From Quillaja saponaria (lineage: Eukaryota > Streptophyta > Magnoliopsida > Fabales > Quillajaceae): a stretch of 64,000 nucleotides of DNA. Location: assembly GCA_029379385.1 (NCBI GenBank), contig CM055614.1, positions 21,371,994 through 21,435,993 of the forward strand. Reading direction: 5' to 3'. Below the pieces are notes generated by a model, which was not told where the DNA came from, made no database searches, and was given only the letters and a program-made list of their open reading frames with translations. Below, piece by piece: positions 1 through 10,385 of the stretch; positions within the stretch are counted from its first letter, which is position 1, and each line of letters begins with the position of its first letter. A program made the position numbers and the translations under genes.

Positions 1-2455
1 AGACCGTGAAACGGCTTCAGAGAATTGTTAGAGATCCAAGGGCTGGGTGAGTTGCACTAATGTTAATCTTTCTGCTTTGTTTTGCAAGACTTGTGAGAGA
101 TCCAAGGGCTGGGGGAGTCATGATTTGATTGTTCGAATGATATTTGTCAATCCTTGAAACTTACATTAGTATTTGTTATTTAAGCTTTGAAGCAAATAAT
201 CAAGTCATGACAACAACTATATAATAAGGAGCCACCACTTGTTCCATCTGGATTGGTTCTATTCTATGACCTAAATTAGAAACATAGTATAATAATATTT
301 TAAAGCTGATTTTTTACTTTCGCTCATATATTCTTTTACAAAAATGCTTTCTTAGGTTACTGCCATGAATTTTTTACCTTTCTTTTATTGATTTTTCATT
401 ATAGAAGTGTTGATATCTGCTTGCTGATCCTTTCCTGGACATGGATGATGTGATTTTATTCTTGGTTTTGATGATATTTGTCTTACTGTGCTGAGCATAA
501 TCATTTGAAAGTTGAGATAGTTGGTAAACTGTAATTATTAGTGAAAGAAATACTAAAGTGCTGAGAAAATTTCCTTCAAAATTTATTCTACACTGGAGGC
601 TGATTACAGGGATTGAATACAAGAGACTTGTACTGCTACTACTCCTGCAGAGGACTCTTCCAATTTGATTGCTCATACACAAACTGACTAGATAAATATT
701 TATACTAAATGAAGAGTATTCAAGATAACTACTTAAAGAGTTCCCCTTTCTGGACACGGATGATGTGATTTTATTCTTGGTTTTGATGATATTTTTGTCT
801 TACTGTGCTGGGCATAATCATTGAAAGTTGAGTAAATAGTTGGTAAACTGTAATTAGTAGTGAAAGAAATAATAAAGTGCTGAGAAAATTTGTTTCAAAC
901 TTTATCCTATACAGGAGGCTGATTACAGGGATTGAATACAAGAGACTTGTACTGCTACTACTCCTGCAGAGGACTCTTCCAATTAGATTGCTCATACACA
1001 AACTGACTAGATACATCTATACTAAATGAAGAGTATTCAAGAGAACTGACTTAAAGAGTTCCAACTTCCAAGAGATGAGAAATAATATAAGAGATATTCT
1101 AAAAGTGCGGTTCTTAGTCAAAAGTATTTATACACTTGGATAGCTTAATTGAGTTACAGTATCAACAATTCGACAACAATAATTCAAGTACCAAAATTTT
1201 TGTTTTGCGCTATTTTGATTTTGGAACTCCTGTAACTCACTGACTGGAAACTATTATGATCAATTGCCGAGGTAGCAAGCCAAGATTCTTATATGGACAG
1301 GCATTCTGTCTGCTAAGTACTATTTGTAGAAATAAGTTTAGGGTGAGTATTGTATGTTTGACCCCTAAATAGGTTATGCTTTTATATGATGCTCTTGCTC
1401 CATTCAGATGCTATGCTTGCTGATCTTAGTTGTAATTCTTAAATGTAGTAACTTGCCAAAAAAAAAAATCTCATATATAGTATGGTTACAGGTATGAGCA
1501 AAGCTTGTCAGTTTTGAACCATGCAAAACGTAGCAAGGATGGCATGATAACAAAATCTTCTATAATGCTGGGCCTTGGAGAATCCGATGATGAGTTGAAG
1601 GAAGCCATGGCAGACTTAAGGGCTATAGATGTTGATATTCTGACACTTGGACAATATTTGCAGGTTAGTAGTGCAATGTTTGGTCCTGTCTAGCTTATGT
1701 AGTTAACGCACAACACAGCACCTACTTGTGGCAGAAGGGATGCACGAACTCAATTCTTTTCATAGATGGGCCTAGAGTTTGTTAAAGTTTAGTTTTATTC
1801 CATCCTTACAGATGGCTGTGATCTTGATAGTTCAGCAATTAATAATTTTGATGTTGCTCTAACATAGACAGTTTACCTCTGTTGCAATTATATGATTGTC
1901 CTGAGGTGAGATGACACCTTGTGACTCACGCTTATAACTTGGTGATGGTTATTTATCAATTCTAAAGAGGTTTACAATTCTTGTAGCCGACTCCACTTCA
2001 CCTGACAGTCAAAGAGTATGTTACGCCTGAGAAATTTGCTTTCTGGAAAGAATATGGAGAGTCTATAGGTTTTTGTTATGTAGCCAGCGGGCCTCTGGTA
2101 AGCTCTTTTGAACTGATAAAGATGATGATTGCATTCTTTTGTTTTATTTCTCATGATTCTGAAGATACCATTTATCTAATATCCATGGGAGAGATGAGCA
2201 TTTTTTAATGTAAAAGTTGTCCAAGGAAGATGGTGTAACAAGTTTCGTTATTGTTTCTATTATGTCCAAGATAGGGCAACATGAGTTAAGCATTTGATCT
2301 AGTTTCTTGAATCTTAACTCTTGAAATAAGACTGACAGATCATCATGATAAACCCTACTTCCATTGCTTTTCAGGTTCGATCTTCATATAGGGCAGGGGA
2401 GCTCTTTGTTAAGACAATGGTGAGAGAAAGGGCCCACCACACTCCTGGTTTCTAG
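1..2455 (+). CDS. LIP1P: Lipoyl synthase, chloroplastic (3' part; exons 1-46, 1492-1663, 1987-2097, 2375-2455)
   Basis: Radical-SAM enzyme that inserts two sulfurs into protein-bound octanoyl groups to make the lipoyl cofactor, here the plastid form serving plastid pyruvate dehydrogenase. The window begins inside an exon ([15 protein letters not shown], frame from base 3). Four exons join cleanly at GT-AG sites: the first ends at 46 with a split Gly codon completed at 1492; then [13 protein letters not shown] and [10 protein letters not shown]; then [14 protein letters not shown] (1987-2097); then [19 protein letters not shown] and a TAG stop at 2453-2455. The [14 protein letters not shown] wording fits the plastid isoform rather than the mitochondrial MTFGQYMRPS form (family knowledge). 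The N-terminus and the Cys clusters that bind the iron-sulfur centres lie outside the window. One oddity is GFCYVASGP, where relatives usually have GFRYVASGP. The first intron is long (1445 bp) and holds a tandem duplication. Confidence 0.93.
30..113 (+). repeat. 18-bp copy of the exon 3' end inside the lipoyl synthase intron
   Basis: Bases 30-47, spanning the end of the first visible exon, are repeated perfectly at 96-113 inside the intron, 66 bp downstream. The intronic copy is followed by GGAGTC instead of the GTGAGT donor, so it should not splice. Confidence 0.8.
428..1061. repeat. Intronic tandem duplication, two units of about 315 bp
   Basis: Unit 1 (about 428-743) and unit 2 (about 744-1061) lie head to tail in the first intron of the lipoyl synthase gene. 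Both contain GATGATGTGATTTTATTC, then CTGATTACAGGGATTGAATA, then CAGAGGACTCTTCCAATT, at a constant spacing of about 315 bp. The identity is high, with small indels. Open frames on the minus strand here are by-products of the repeat. No transposon ends are visible. Confidence 0.9.
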
Positions 2456-4654
2456 AGTTGTAGTCTACTTGCTATGGGTTTCTGTACGGAAAAAAACATC
2501 AATGAGAGATTGTGACGTATAGCATTTACTGCAGCAGTCGGTCTACAATTTTCAAGTCCATATCTTCTAGACTTCTTGTTAAATGTATTCATGTGTTGAA
2601 TAATTTATGTAACGCATTCTTTGATCATGAAACCAGATGTTTAACTTTCCATGTATCTGTGTTACATGGATATTCCTCATGAATTTTGTTATACGCAATT
2701 CTTGTTTTTCTTTCTTAATACGGATAGTTATGTCTAATATATGCATGAATTCGAGAAATAAATTTTACTTGATACATTTGGACAAAGAACAACTACAATT
2801 TTTTATTTTTTTTCTTTGGAAATATGAACAGCTAATTTTGGACTCAAAACACCAAAGATGTGACAAAATAAACTCTATTGGTTGGAAATTCTCATTATGA
2901 AGCCGAGACTGCTTGTTACAGAATGTAGCAGTCAGTTAGAAGTAGCCTTCTCTTTTGAATTAGATTTTCTGACTTCAATTAATTTCTATTATCTGCCTAT
3001 TAATTAATAGTGATCAACCCATAGATCAATCATGGAAAGAAAAACATTCTTGATGCTTCCTCATGTAACTAATTTACCTAGATTTTCATCTTGTTCTATA
3101 TAATGTAAAATACTTGTACAAATTTAAATAAAATATGGATTGAGTTGTTTAATATCAGCCGATTTCCTTTTGCCTGTCACCAGCATGTAAAACTTTACAG
3201 TGTATTATCTCTTCAGCAATCTATGGATGACAAATGAGAGCAGATCCAAAACATTCTATTGCATAATACGAGCAATGCAAGTGTTTAATAGAACATGAAT
3301 TTAAGAGGCTTAGTCGAATATAACAATTATCCAAAGGTCCTTGAAGCTTATCACATAACTCACCTGTTTTGTACTAGTAACAACCAACAAAGTTCGGATC
3401 TATTCTCCTTATCATACCAGTTAACATGTTGGTCATCCCAATTACAAGATAAGAATTAAAATAGCTATTTAACCACCAGAACAAAGAACAAAAGATTAAT
3501 GAAAATAAAATTTTGCAAGTGTAAGTAAATGACATCCATCATTCTCCCAATTACAAACACTTAATTTCCTTCAAAAAGAAAAAAACAAGACTGCTCCCAT
3601 AAAAGTCAGCACCTGGGTCTTTGGTCTATAATTTACTTACAAAATGTCAAAAACTAGTTCATCTAGGTACAGACTTTTACAGGGCCACACTATTGATAAC
3701 GATGAAAATTAGCATCTCCTGCTTCAAACAGATCCCAAAAATTATCTAGGTTTTTCCTCTAGAAATCTTTCCCAATAAGGCTTCAGATCTTTAATTTTAT
3801 TCGATCTTTTCTGTCACTAAATTTAGAAATAATATTCAACAAGGAAAGCTCCTTACCTGTCTTTTCACTATGTCTCTTCCCCTCTAACATCCCACTCCAC
3901 AGTTCTCAAAATTCTTCAGGAAATAGTTGTGTATGGAAACAGCCCACTTCAATTCGATCCCAAAGTGATTTTCAAATCCCAAATATTCATAACTACTACA
4001 AATTCTTTACCCATTCCACTCTTCACCACCAGTCACCATGGCTACAGACTAAGCTTACATCATGACAAAAGTGGTTTATAATAGAATGGGAAAACATTAA
4101 TCGTTATGTGATTTTCATGTTCCAAACAAAAAAAATATGAGCTCAATGTGCTTCCCCTCTATTAATTTGAAATTTATTTTATGATTATCCAGTCTTTGAT
4201 TAAGCAAACTCATCCTAGACGACAAACAAAATTGGGGGTTTAAGCAAGATGCCATTTGATTTCCATGAATAATAAAGAACATAAGAGGATTCACTTATTC
4301 AAAGAAACTGCAACAATAGAAACAATAAATTAAGAAGGCTTGAAATCCTTACTTACTACACTTGAATTGAGCTAGCCATCACAACCACATGGCAGGATAC
4401 AAAAACCTGAAAAGTAAACCAATGCAAAGGATTGCTTTAGTAGATGAGAAAGCAGAAATGAGACCAGCCATAATGATACAAATATTCATGTTCAATGTTG
4501 TTATCGCTGTTAGATAAGGTTTTTCAAGAGGTGGCAGATGAGAAAATCGGTACAGGTTTATGGAACAAGCTGGGGCAGTTGTATCTGACGAAGTAAAATT
4601 CAACTTGCTTGTACCTGAAGTAGCAACTGTATGCCCTCAAGATGGTAAAAGGTA
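2456..4654. other. Lipoyl synthase 3' UTR, then AT-rich spacer without a recognised gene
   Basis: The first 150-200 bases after the TAG are probably the 3' UTR. The rest is AT-rich with only short open frames that match nothing I recognise. A 74-codon minus frame at 4379-4603 has a hydrophobic stretch but no family signature. The 5' part of the copia element that starts at about 4655 (LTR, primer site, gag start) is not visible here. Confidence 0.6.
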
Positions 4655-5193
4655 TGTCGGTACAGGATCATCTAGACAAGTTTAATAGAATTATCAGGGA
4701 TATATGGTAAACATGGACATTTAAATTGATGATTTAGATCAGGCTCTTATGGTATTATATTGTTTGCCTCTGTCGTACGAAAATTTCGTTAGCTCAATGT
4801 TGTATGGTGGAGAGACACTAACTTTGCATAAGGTGAAAGCATCTCTACTCGTGCTGAGTAAAGGGCAAAACAAAATGGCAAGAATAATGAACAGACAAAA
4901 AAACTCTTGTAGTTTGGAGCAGGTCTGATCATAAGGACAGTGGCAGCAGAGGATAGTCACAGTACATGAATGACTTAGAGAAAACGGATAAGAGTAAGAT
5001 TGACTGTTTCACTTGTCACGAAAAAGGATATTATAAAAATCAATGTCCGCTCAACAAAAAAGATAATGGTAAGAAGAAACAGGAAGAGAGTGTTGATTTT
5101 GTCAGTCTGGTAGAAGATGGGTCTGACAATGATTTTGTTTTGGTTATACAGTCTCTAATTCTGACAGTTGTGCAGATGACAATTGGATCATGA
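4655..5193 (+). pseudogene. copia gag fragment with zinc knuckle
   Basis: Gag-like words can be read across frames: QDHLDKFNRIIRDIW, LPSSYENFVSS-like (here SYENFVSSMLYGG) and LTLHKVKASLL. An open stretch from 4966 carries the nucleocapsid zinc knuckle CFTCHEKGYYKNQC. The spacing is that of CX2CX4HX4C, but the third zinc ligand, normally His, is Tyr, so metal binding should be lost. In an intact element this protein packages the RNA into virus-like particles. At least one frameshift lies in the 4730-4790 part. Confidence 0.8.
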
Positions 5194-6420
5194 ATACAAC
5201 ATGTTCATACTATATTATACCCCACAGTGCGTGGTTTACCATTTACAAGATTTTGAGAGGTGGTTTAGTTTTTATGGGAAACAATTCAGCTTGCAAGATA
5301 GTAGGTATTGACATGATTCAGATTATATGTCATGATAGTGTTGTAAGAATCTCAATAGATGTTAGATATGTTCATGCTTTGAAGAAAAACCTGATTTCTT
5401 TGAGTTTCCTAGATAACTCTATTAATTAGTATTCAGCTGGTGACAGATCCATTAGAGTTAGTACGAGATCGTTGGTTGTGATAAATGGGTAACCTGGTGA
5501 ATGGCCTCTATGCTTTGCAGGGGTCCACTGTTATAGGCCTTAGAGATATGTCATCTTTCTCAAATTTAGTCAACACCAAGTTATAGCATATGAGATTAGG
5601 CTATATCAGTGAGGAATATGTCAGTTTTGAGTAAGTGGTTTGCTAGGAGTGCAAAACATTGGCTCATTCGAATTTTATGAGCATTGTATCTTTTGTAAGT
5701 AGCATTGAGCAAAATTAAGTACTGTCAGTCACACCACCAAGAGTACTATAAATTATGTTCACTCAGATTTATGAGATCCTAAGAGTTCTATCTAAGAAGA
5801 TAAAAAATTATATGCTCACATTCATTGATGATTTATCTTGAAATGTCTGGATTTACTTTTTGACCCATAAGAATGAAGTGTTTGAAAATTTCAAGAAGAG
5901 GAAGTTTCTGATTGAGAACCAGACATGGAAGAAGATAAAGTACCTTAGGACTAATAATGGGTTGGAATTATGTGAAGATTTATTCAATAAACTTTGTGAA
6001 TAGAATGAAATTCCAAGACATAGAACAGCTAGATCAACTATTCATAAATAGAGTTGCTGAGAGTATGAGCATGACACTCTTGGAAACAGCGAGATGCATG
6101 CTCTCTAATGCTGGTTAGGGTAGAGACTTCTGGCGAAGTTGCTAACACAACAAGTTATCTACTCAATCGGTTTCCATCAACAACTGTTAAAAGTAAGACT
6201 TCCAATGAGGTATGGTCGAAAAAAATTTCTAATTATTCTGATTTGGAAATATTTGGTTGTCTTGCATATTGTCATTTTAATGATGGGAAGCTTGAGCCTA
6301 GGGCCATAAAGTGTGTGTTTAAGAGATATGCAGAAGGGGTTAAGGGATACGTATTATTTGACCCCCAGTTATCTAAATTTTTAGTCAGTAGGTGGTGTTA
6401 CTTTAGATTAATCAGCTGAT
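5175..6420 (+). pseudogene. copia protease and integrase fragments
   Basis: From 5175 the protease region reads WIMNTTCSYY; relatives have the catalytic Asp at this place (DTGCS-like), so the active-site Asp is lost here. DVRYVHALKKNLISL follows, a strong copia marker. The GAG-pre-integrase zinc region is at about 5480-5700 with several stops. The integrase core at 5740-6100 is badly broken. The integrase C-terminal part at 6108-6419 is open and reads LNRFPSTTVKSKTSNEVW, LEIFGCLAYCHF and KCVFKRYAEGVKGYVLFDP. The intact protein would process the polyprotein and insert cDNA. Confidence 0.85.
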
Positions 6421-6769
6421 TCAGCTATGCCTAATTCTGGGAAGGATGTAGTTACGTTTTTAAATGAAAAGGATGGGGAGAGTGTTGGCAAGAAAGTGGA
6501 GTTTCAGGTGAAGACTTCAGCCAAGATACCTAAAGGTACTGTGCTTCAGCATGAGATTGTTGATGATTATGAGAGTTTTGATACAGAAGAGCAGGAAAGA
6601 AAGTATAGCATTGCAATTGACAGACAAAGGAGGCAGATCAGGCCACCTCAGAGATATGGTTTCACAGATTCAATAGCTTATACACTTACTTTGACTGAGG
6701 GAGCAGGTAAATCAGGAGGATCACTTGACATAATTAGAGGTTGTTAGATATGCTGAATTTGCACAATGA

Positions 6770-8056
6770 ATAGTTGCTAAGAGTGGAAAGATTGAGTCTC
6801 TTCATAAGAATCAGATAGTTGATAGAGTTGCCTGAGGGAAAGAAGACAGTTGGTTGCAAGTGGATTTTAGAGAAAAAAGAAGGATTCCAAAGGTTGAAGA
6901 TGCTAGATTTAATGTATGATTAGGTGTTAAGGGTTACATTCAGAAAAAAGAGGATAGCCTTCAATGAAATGTTTTCTCCAGTAGTGAAGCATAGTTCTAT
7001 TAGCGTGTTGGTTGCCTTGGTTGCATAATATGACTTTGAGCTTGACCAACTTAATAACACCTCTGTGCTTTCTTGCATGGTGAAATTGAGGAGCTTATCT
7101 ACCCATGTCTTTGCTTTCTTGCATGGTGAACTTGAGGAGATTATCTACACGAGTCAGCCAGAGCGGCTTATCGTAGAAGAAAAAAAAGATCAAGTATGCA
7201 TATTCAAAAAGTCTTTGTATGGGCTGAAATTGTCACCAATGCAGTGGTAAAAGAGATTTGTTAGTTTCATAATCAGCCATGGTTACTCTAAGAGTAACTA
7301 TGATAGTTGTGTGCATCACAGGTAATTGTCAGATGGTTCTTATGTATACTTTATGTTGATGATATGCTCATTGCTTCCAAAAACATCATAGTGATTGACA
7401 TGTTAAATAAACGGTTGACTAATGAGTTTGAGATGAAAAATCTAGGTGTTGTAAAGAAAATTTTAGAGATGAAAATTCACAAATACAGAGAAGCTGAAAA
7501 ATTATATCTTTCACATAAAGCGTATATAGAAACAATTTTGCAGCTGTTTGGTATGCAGAATTGCAAACTTGGGATTACTCTTCTTGCATCACACTTCAGA
7601 CTTTCAACAAATTTATTACCACAGAATGAGGAGTACGAGGAGGAGCAGTAGATGGATAATGTTCCATATTTTAGTGCAGTAGGCAATCTTATGTATGTCA
7701 TGGTTTGCACACGTCTAGATATTTCACATACAATTAATGTAATTATAGATACATGGCCCACTTGGGAAGGTTCATTAGCGTGCAGGCAATGAAATTGATA
7801 TTGAGATATTTTAGAGGCACTACAAATGTGGGTTTAGTTTATGAGAGAGGCAATGGTACATATTTTTCAGTAATTGGGTATGTTGATTTAGATGATGCTG
7901 ATAATCTTGACAAGAGAAGATTCTTGATATGATATGTCTTCACTCTATCAGGTTCTGCTATAAGTTGGAGAGCTATTTTGCAATCTACTACTGAGGTGGA
8001 GTATATGACAACTGCCGAGGCTATGAAAAAGGCTATATATTCGAGGTACTGTTTGA
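6770..8056 (+). pseudogene. copia reverse transcriptase and start of RNase H
   Basis: Readable RT words include GCKWILEKKE, FNEMFSPVVKHSSI, FLHGELEEIIY, VCIFKKSLYGLKLSPMQW and LYVDDMLIAS, the last with the catalytic YVDD kept. A 46-bp tandem duplication at 7066-7157 (TGCTTTCTTGCATGGTGAA repeated) breaks the frame. RNase H words follow: VEYMTTAEAMKKAIYS. The frame then breaks off near 8056, where foreign DNA begins. Several stops and frame changes make this non-coding. Confidence 0.88.
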
Positions 8057-9262
8057 TAAATTTGAAACGGTTTGAAAACAGCATATAAACACTATTTTTT
8101 TTTAATCAAATACATATTATAATAATTATAAATATTCAAAATAATCAATTTAGTATATAATTATCATATATACATACTAGTTTTTTTTTTTTTTTTTTTA
8201 ACTTAAACATAAACTTACAAATTACAGGAAATATAAAATTATAATCACATTCAATCAATCAATGAGGATCTCTTTCTCATCTCGTGACAGATGCAACAAA
8301 GGATGAGTCCTTTTGGGGTGTGTGCATATCCCAAAATAAAATAGATTCAAACTGAATCTAAATAAATTACATTAAGATAAAAACTAGCAAAAAAAAAAAA
8401 AAAAAAAAAAAAAGAACAAGAAGATAGAAATAAATTAAGTTAAGATAGCAATAAATTACACTAATGAAGTTCTAATTGAATAAATTCTAAACTTTTTTTT
8501 TATCATTTTTAAATAAGTTCAACTAAAATAGCCAAAAACAAAAAAATTCCTCTATTTGTTCTAGCAGTTAAGTCTTCTGCTACCTAGGATAGTAGAGGTT
8601 AGAGGATAGGATTAATAAAAATTAATTATTGAAAAAAAATGCATGATACAATTTTACATGTTAATACAAATAATATTCATTGAGTAAAAATAATGTTGTT
8701 CTCATTTTTTATATTTTATTAATATTAAGGGGGTGAGATTTAAAAAAAACCTAACAATTTATTTGTTCTATAAAATCATTTATTTCTCTATCTTTTTTAT
8801 ATTTGTAAATCTTTTTTTTTTTCTTTGGCTGCATTAGAATTTAAATAGGGAAAATATTATTTGGGTTTTAACAGGCTTTTAGCAAAAGAATAACGCCACC
8901 TAAAGTCTAAGCCTAACTATTGTAATAGAAAATAAAACGGAAAATGAAAAAAAAAAAAAGGAACAATTTAAAATGTAACTATGCGTGCCATTCATTTTCT
9001 CCACCAAAACTTAGGATACAATGATTTGTAGAGCACCTACTTGCAGTGTAGATTAGAGCTGCATAGATTGGGACGATATCATCAGATTTTTCAGCAAGAA
9101 TCTACCATCTTCTATAGATTCGGTGTTTGTGTCAAGTTTTTCGCTTCGAAAAAGTGGAAACAACATTGTTTCCACCAAAAACAATATGAGTTTGTGTATG
9201 TATGAGAGTTTCTTTTCCATATGTGTGGAAACCGAATCCATTTACCAGAAATGACCGTATCG
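8057..9262. mobile_element. Unclassified insertion of about 1.2 kb in copia RNase H
   Basis: The copia RNase H frame stops near 8056 (AIYSRGTV-like) and resumes near 9263-9287 (MYHKRT), leaving about 1.2 kb of AT-rich DNA with T and A runs that has no pol similarity. GATAA occurs at both borders (about 8057 and 9262) and could be a target duplication, but it is weak evidence. A 62-codon minus frame at 9053-9241 is not recognisable. A short palindrome TGGAAACA-ACAT-TGTTTCCA lies near 9156-9175. Confidence 0.5.
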
Positions 9263-9475
9263 ATAAGAATTTTTGATCTTTGGATGTATCATAAGAGAAC
9301 CGATAATATTGATGTTAGATATTATTTTCTTAGAGAGGTTATCTCTTAAGAAATCGTCAACATTAAGAAAGTGAATACTGTTTATAATTCAACCGATATA
9401 ATGACTAAGCCAATTACAGTTAGCAAGTTCAGACATTGCTTGGACTTGGTCAGTATTCATAGTGCTTGAGATGGC
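9263..9475 (+). pseudogene. copia RNase H C-terminal fragment
   Basis: From about 9287 the frame reads HKRTDNIDVRYYFLREVIS, then KKVNTVYN, then MTKPITVSKFRHCLDLVSI. This is the usual copia C-terminus (relatives: HIDVRYHFIREI, NPADMLTK, KFKHCLDL). It shows that 4655-8056 and 9263-9475 are one element. It is separated from the rest of RNase H by the 8057-9262 insertion. Confidence 0.88.
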
Positions 9476-9550
9476 CCTTGAGGGTAGGGAAGAGGGAGAT
9501 AGATTTCATCATGTTAAGGATGGTTTGAGATACAAGCCAAGGTGAAAATT

Positions 9551-9975
9551 TGTTGTGTTTGTCTTGTATTTGGTTGGGCTAAAGTTTTGCTATGCGACCC
9601 GTTGGATAATTACAATCCAAAAATAAGTTTTAATTCATGAAACAGAGAAATGAGCCGACAAACTTATACTATGGGATTTTAGTTTTAGGATTTTTTTTTT
9701 TTTAGCCTATATATATAAAGACAGTTAGCTTTAGAGTTTGATAGATTTTTCTCAAATGGACTAGATTAAATTAAGCTCAATCTCAATACAACTTGTATTC
9801 TTTCTTTTACTTGTTTTTGTTTTTCAATTTTAGATTTCTTTCTATTCTCGCTTACGTTTTAAGTGAAACTCAATCAGAATTGCAATCAATCAAACTCCAG
9901 AGTATTAAGTTTAGCTTAAGCTTTTTGGAGTTAAAAAGACCAAATCCATACCATGGTCTTAGTTTGCTTCGTCAT
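9551..9975 (+). mobile_element. Probable copia 3' LTR
   Basis: The pol remnant is followed by a purine-rich stretch and a TGTTGTG start near 9551-9552. A promoter-like TATATATATAAAG stands at about 9707-9719, and a T-rich tract follows that resembles an LTR transcription start region. I place the right end at about 9975, but no matching 5' LTR is present to confirm either border. Confidence 0.5.
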
Positions 9976-10015
9976 GTTTAGGGAAGGAGGGAGGAAATCA
10001 TGGCTTGTTATTTAG

Positions 10016-10103
10016 ATTTTTTTTTTTAGGGGGAGGCCAGGGCTCGGACCTGGACCTGAGGGAGGGGAGGGGGGAATGTCGCTGGACCACTAAGGGTCCC
10101 GGC
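10016..10103 (-). mobile_element. Short SINE-like retroposon with 14-bp target-site duplication
   Basis: A GC-rich 88-bp block sits in AT-rich DNA. It is flanked by a perfect 14-bp direct repeat GGCTTGTTATTTAG (10002-10015 and 10104-10117). Read on the minus strand it begins GCCGGGACCCTTAGTGGTCC, contains GGTCCGAGCCC (like the tRNA B box GGTTCGANNCC) and ends in a run of A. CTTAGTGGTCC can pass as an A box. These are the marks of a tRNA-derived SINE moved by a LINE. It is short compared with most plant SINEs, so it may be a minimal or 3'-truncated member. Confidence 0.75.
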
Positions 10104-10385
10104 GGCTTGTTATTTAGTTCAAGAGTGCAAACCTGACATTGGTAGTTCGTAAATGATTAACATTTAAGGCTGCCATATATAGATTCAAACTGCATAATAC
10201 CTTCAGATTGTTAAAAGTTATGCTTGGTTATTAGGAAAGAAAAGTGAGAAAATACAACGTTTGAGAGATGAAAAGGTTTGCAGAATAGAAGAAGAAGAAG
10301 AAGAAACACCTCAACAGTTTCATATAAATAGTAAGAATAAACATGTGCAATGCATTTGGCCTGCTGTCCCCATATTTGCCACATT

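Larger units (their letters stand above)
4655..9975 (+). mobile_element. Decayed Ty1/copia retrotransposon, 5'-truncated and interrupted
   Basis: The domain order gag, zinc knuckle, protease, integrase, reverse transcriptase, RNase H is the copia order (integrase before RT). All parts are on the plus strand but broken by many stops and frameshifts. The element begins inside gag, so its 5' LTR and primer site are missing. The RNase H region is split by about 1.2 kb of unrelated sequence (8057-9262) and resumes at 9287. A probable 3' LTR follows. The element cannot encode working proteins. Confidence 0.88.

Noticed and set aside
4379..4603. 74-codon minus-strand frame with a hydrophobic part
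   Set aside because: No family recognised and no supporting exons nearby.
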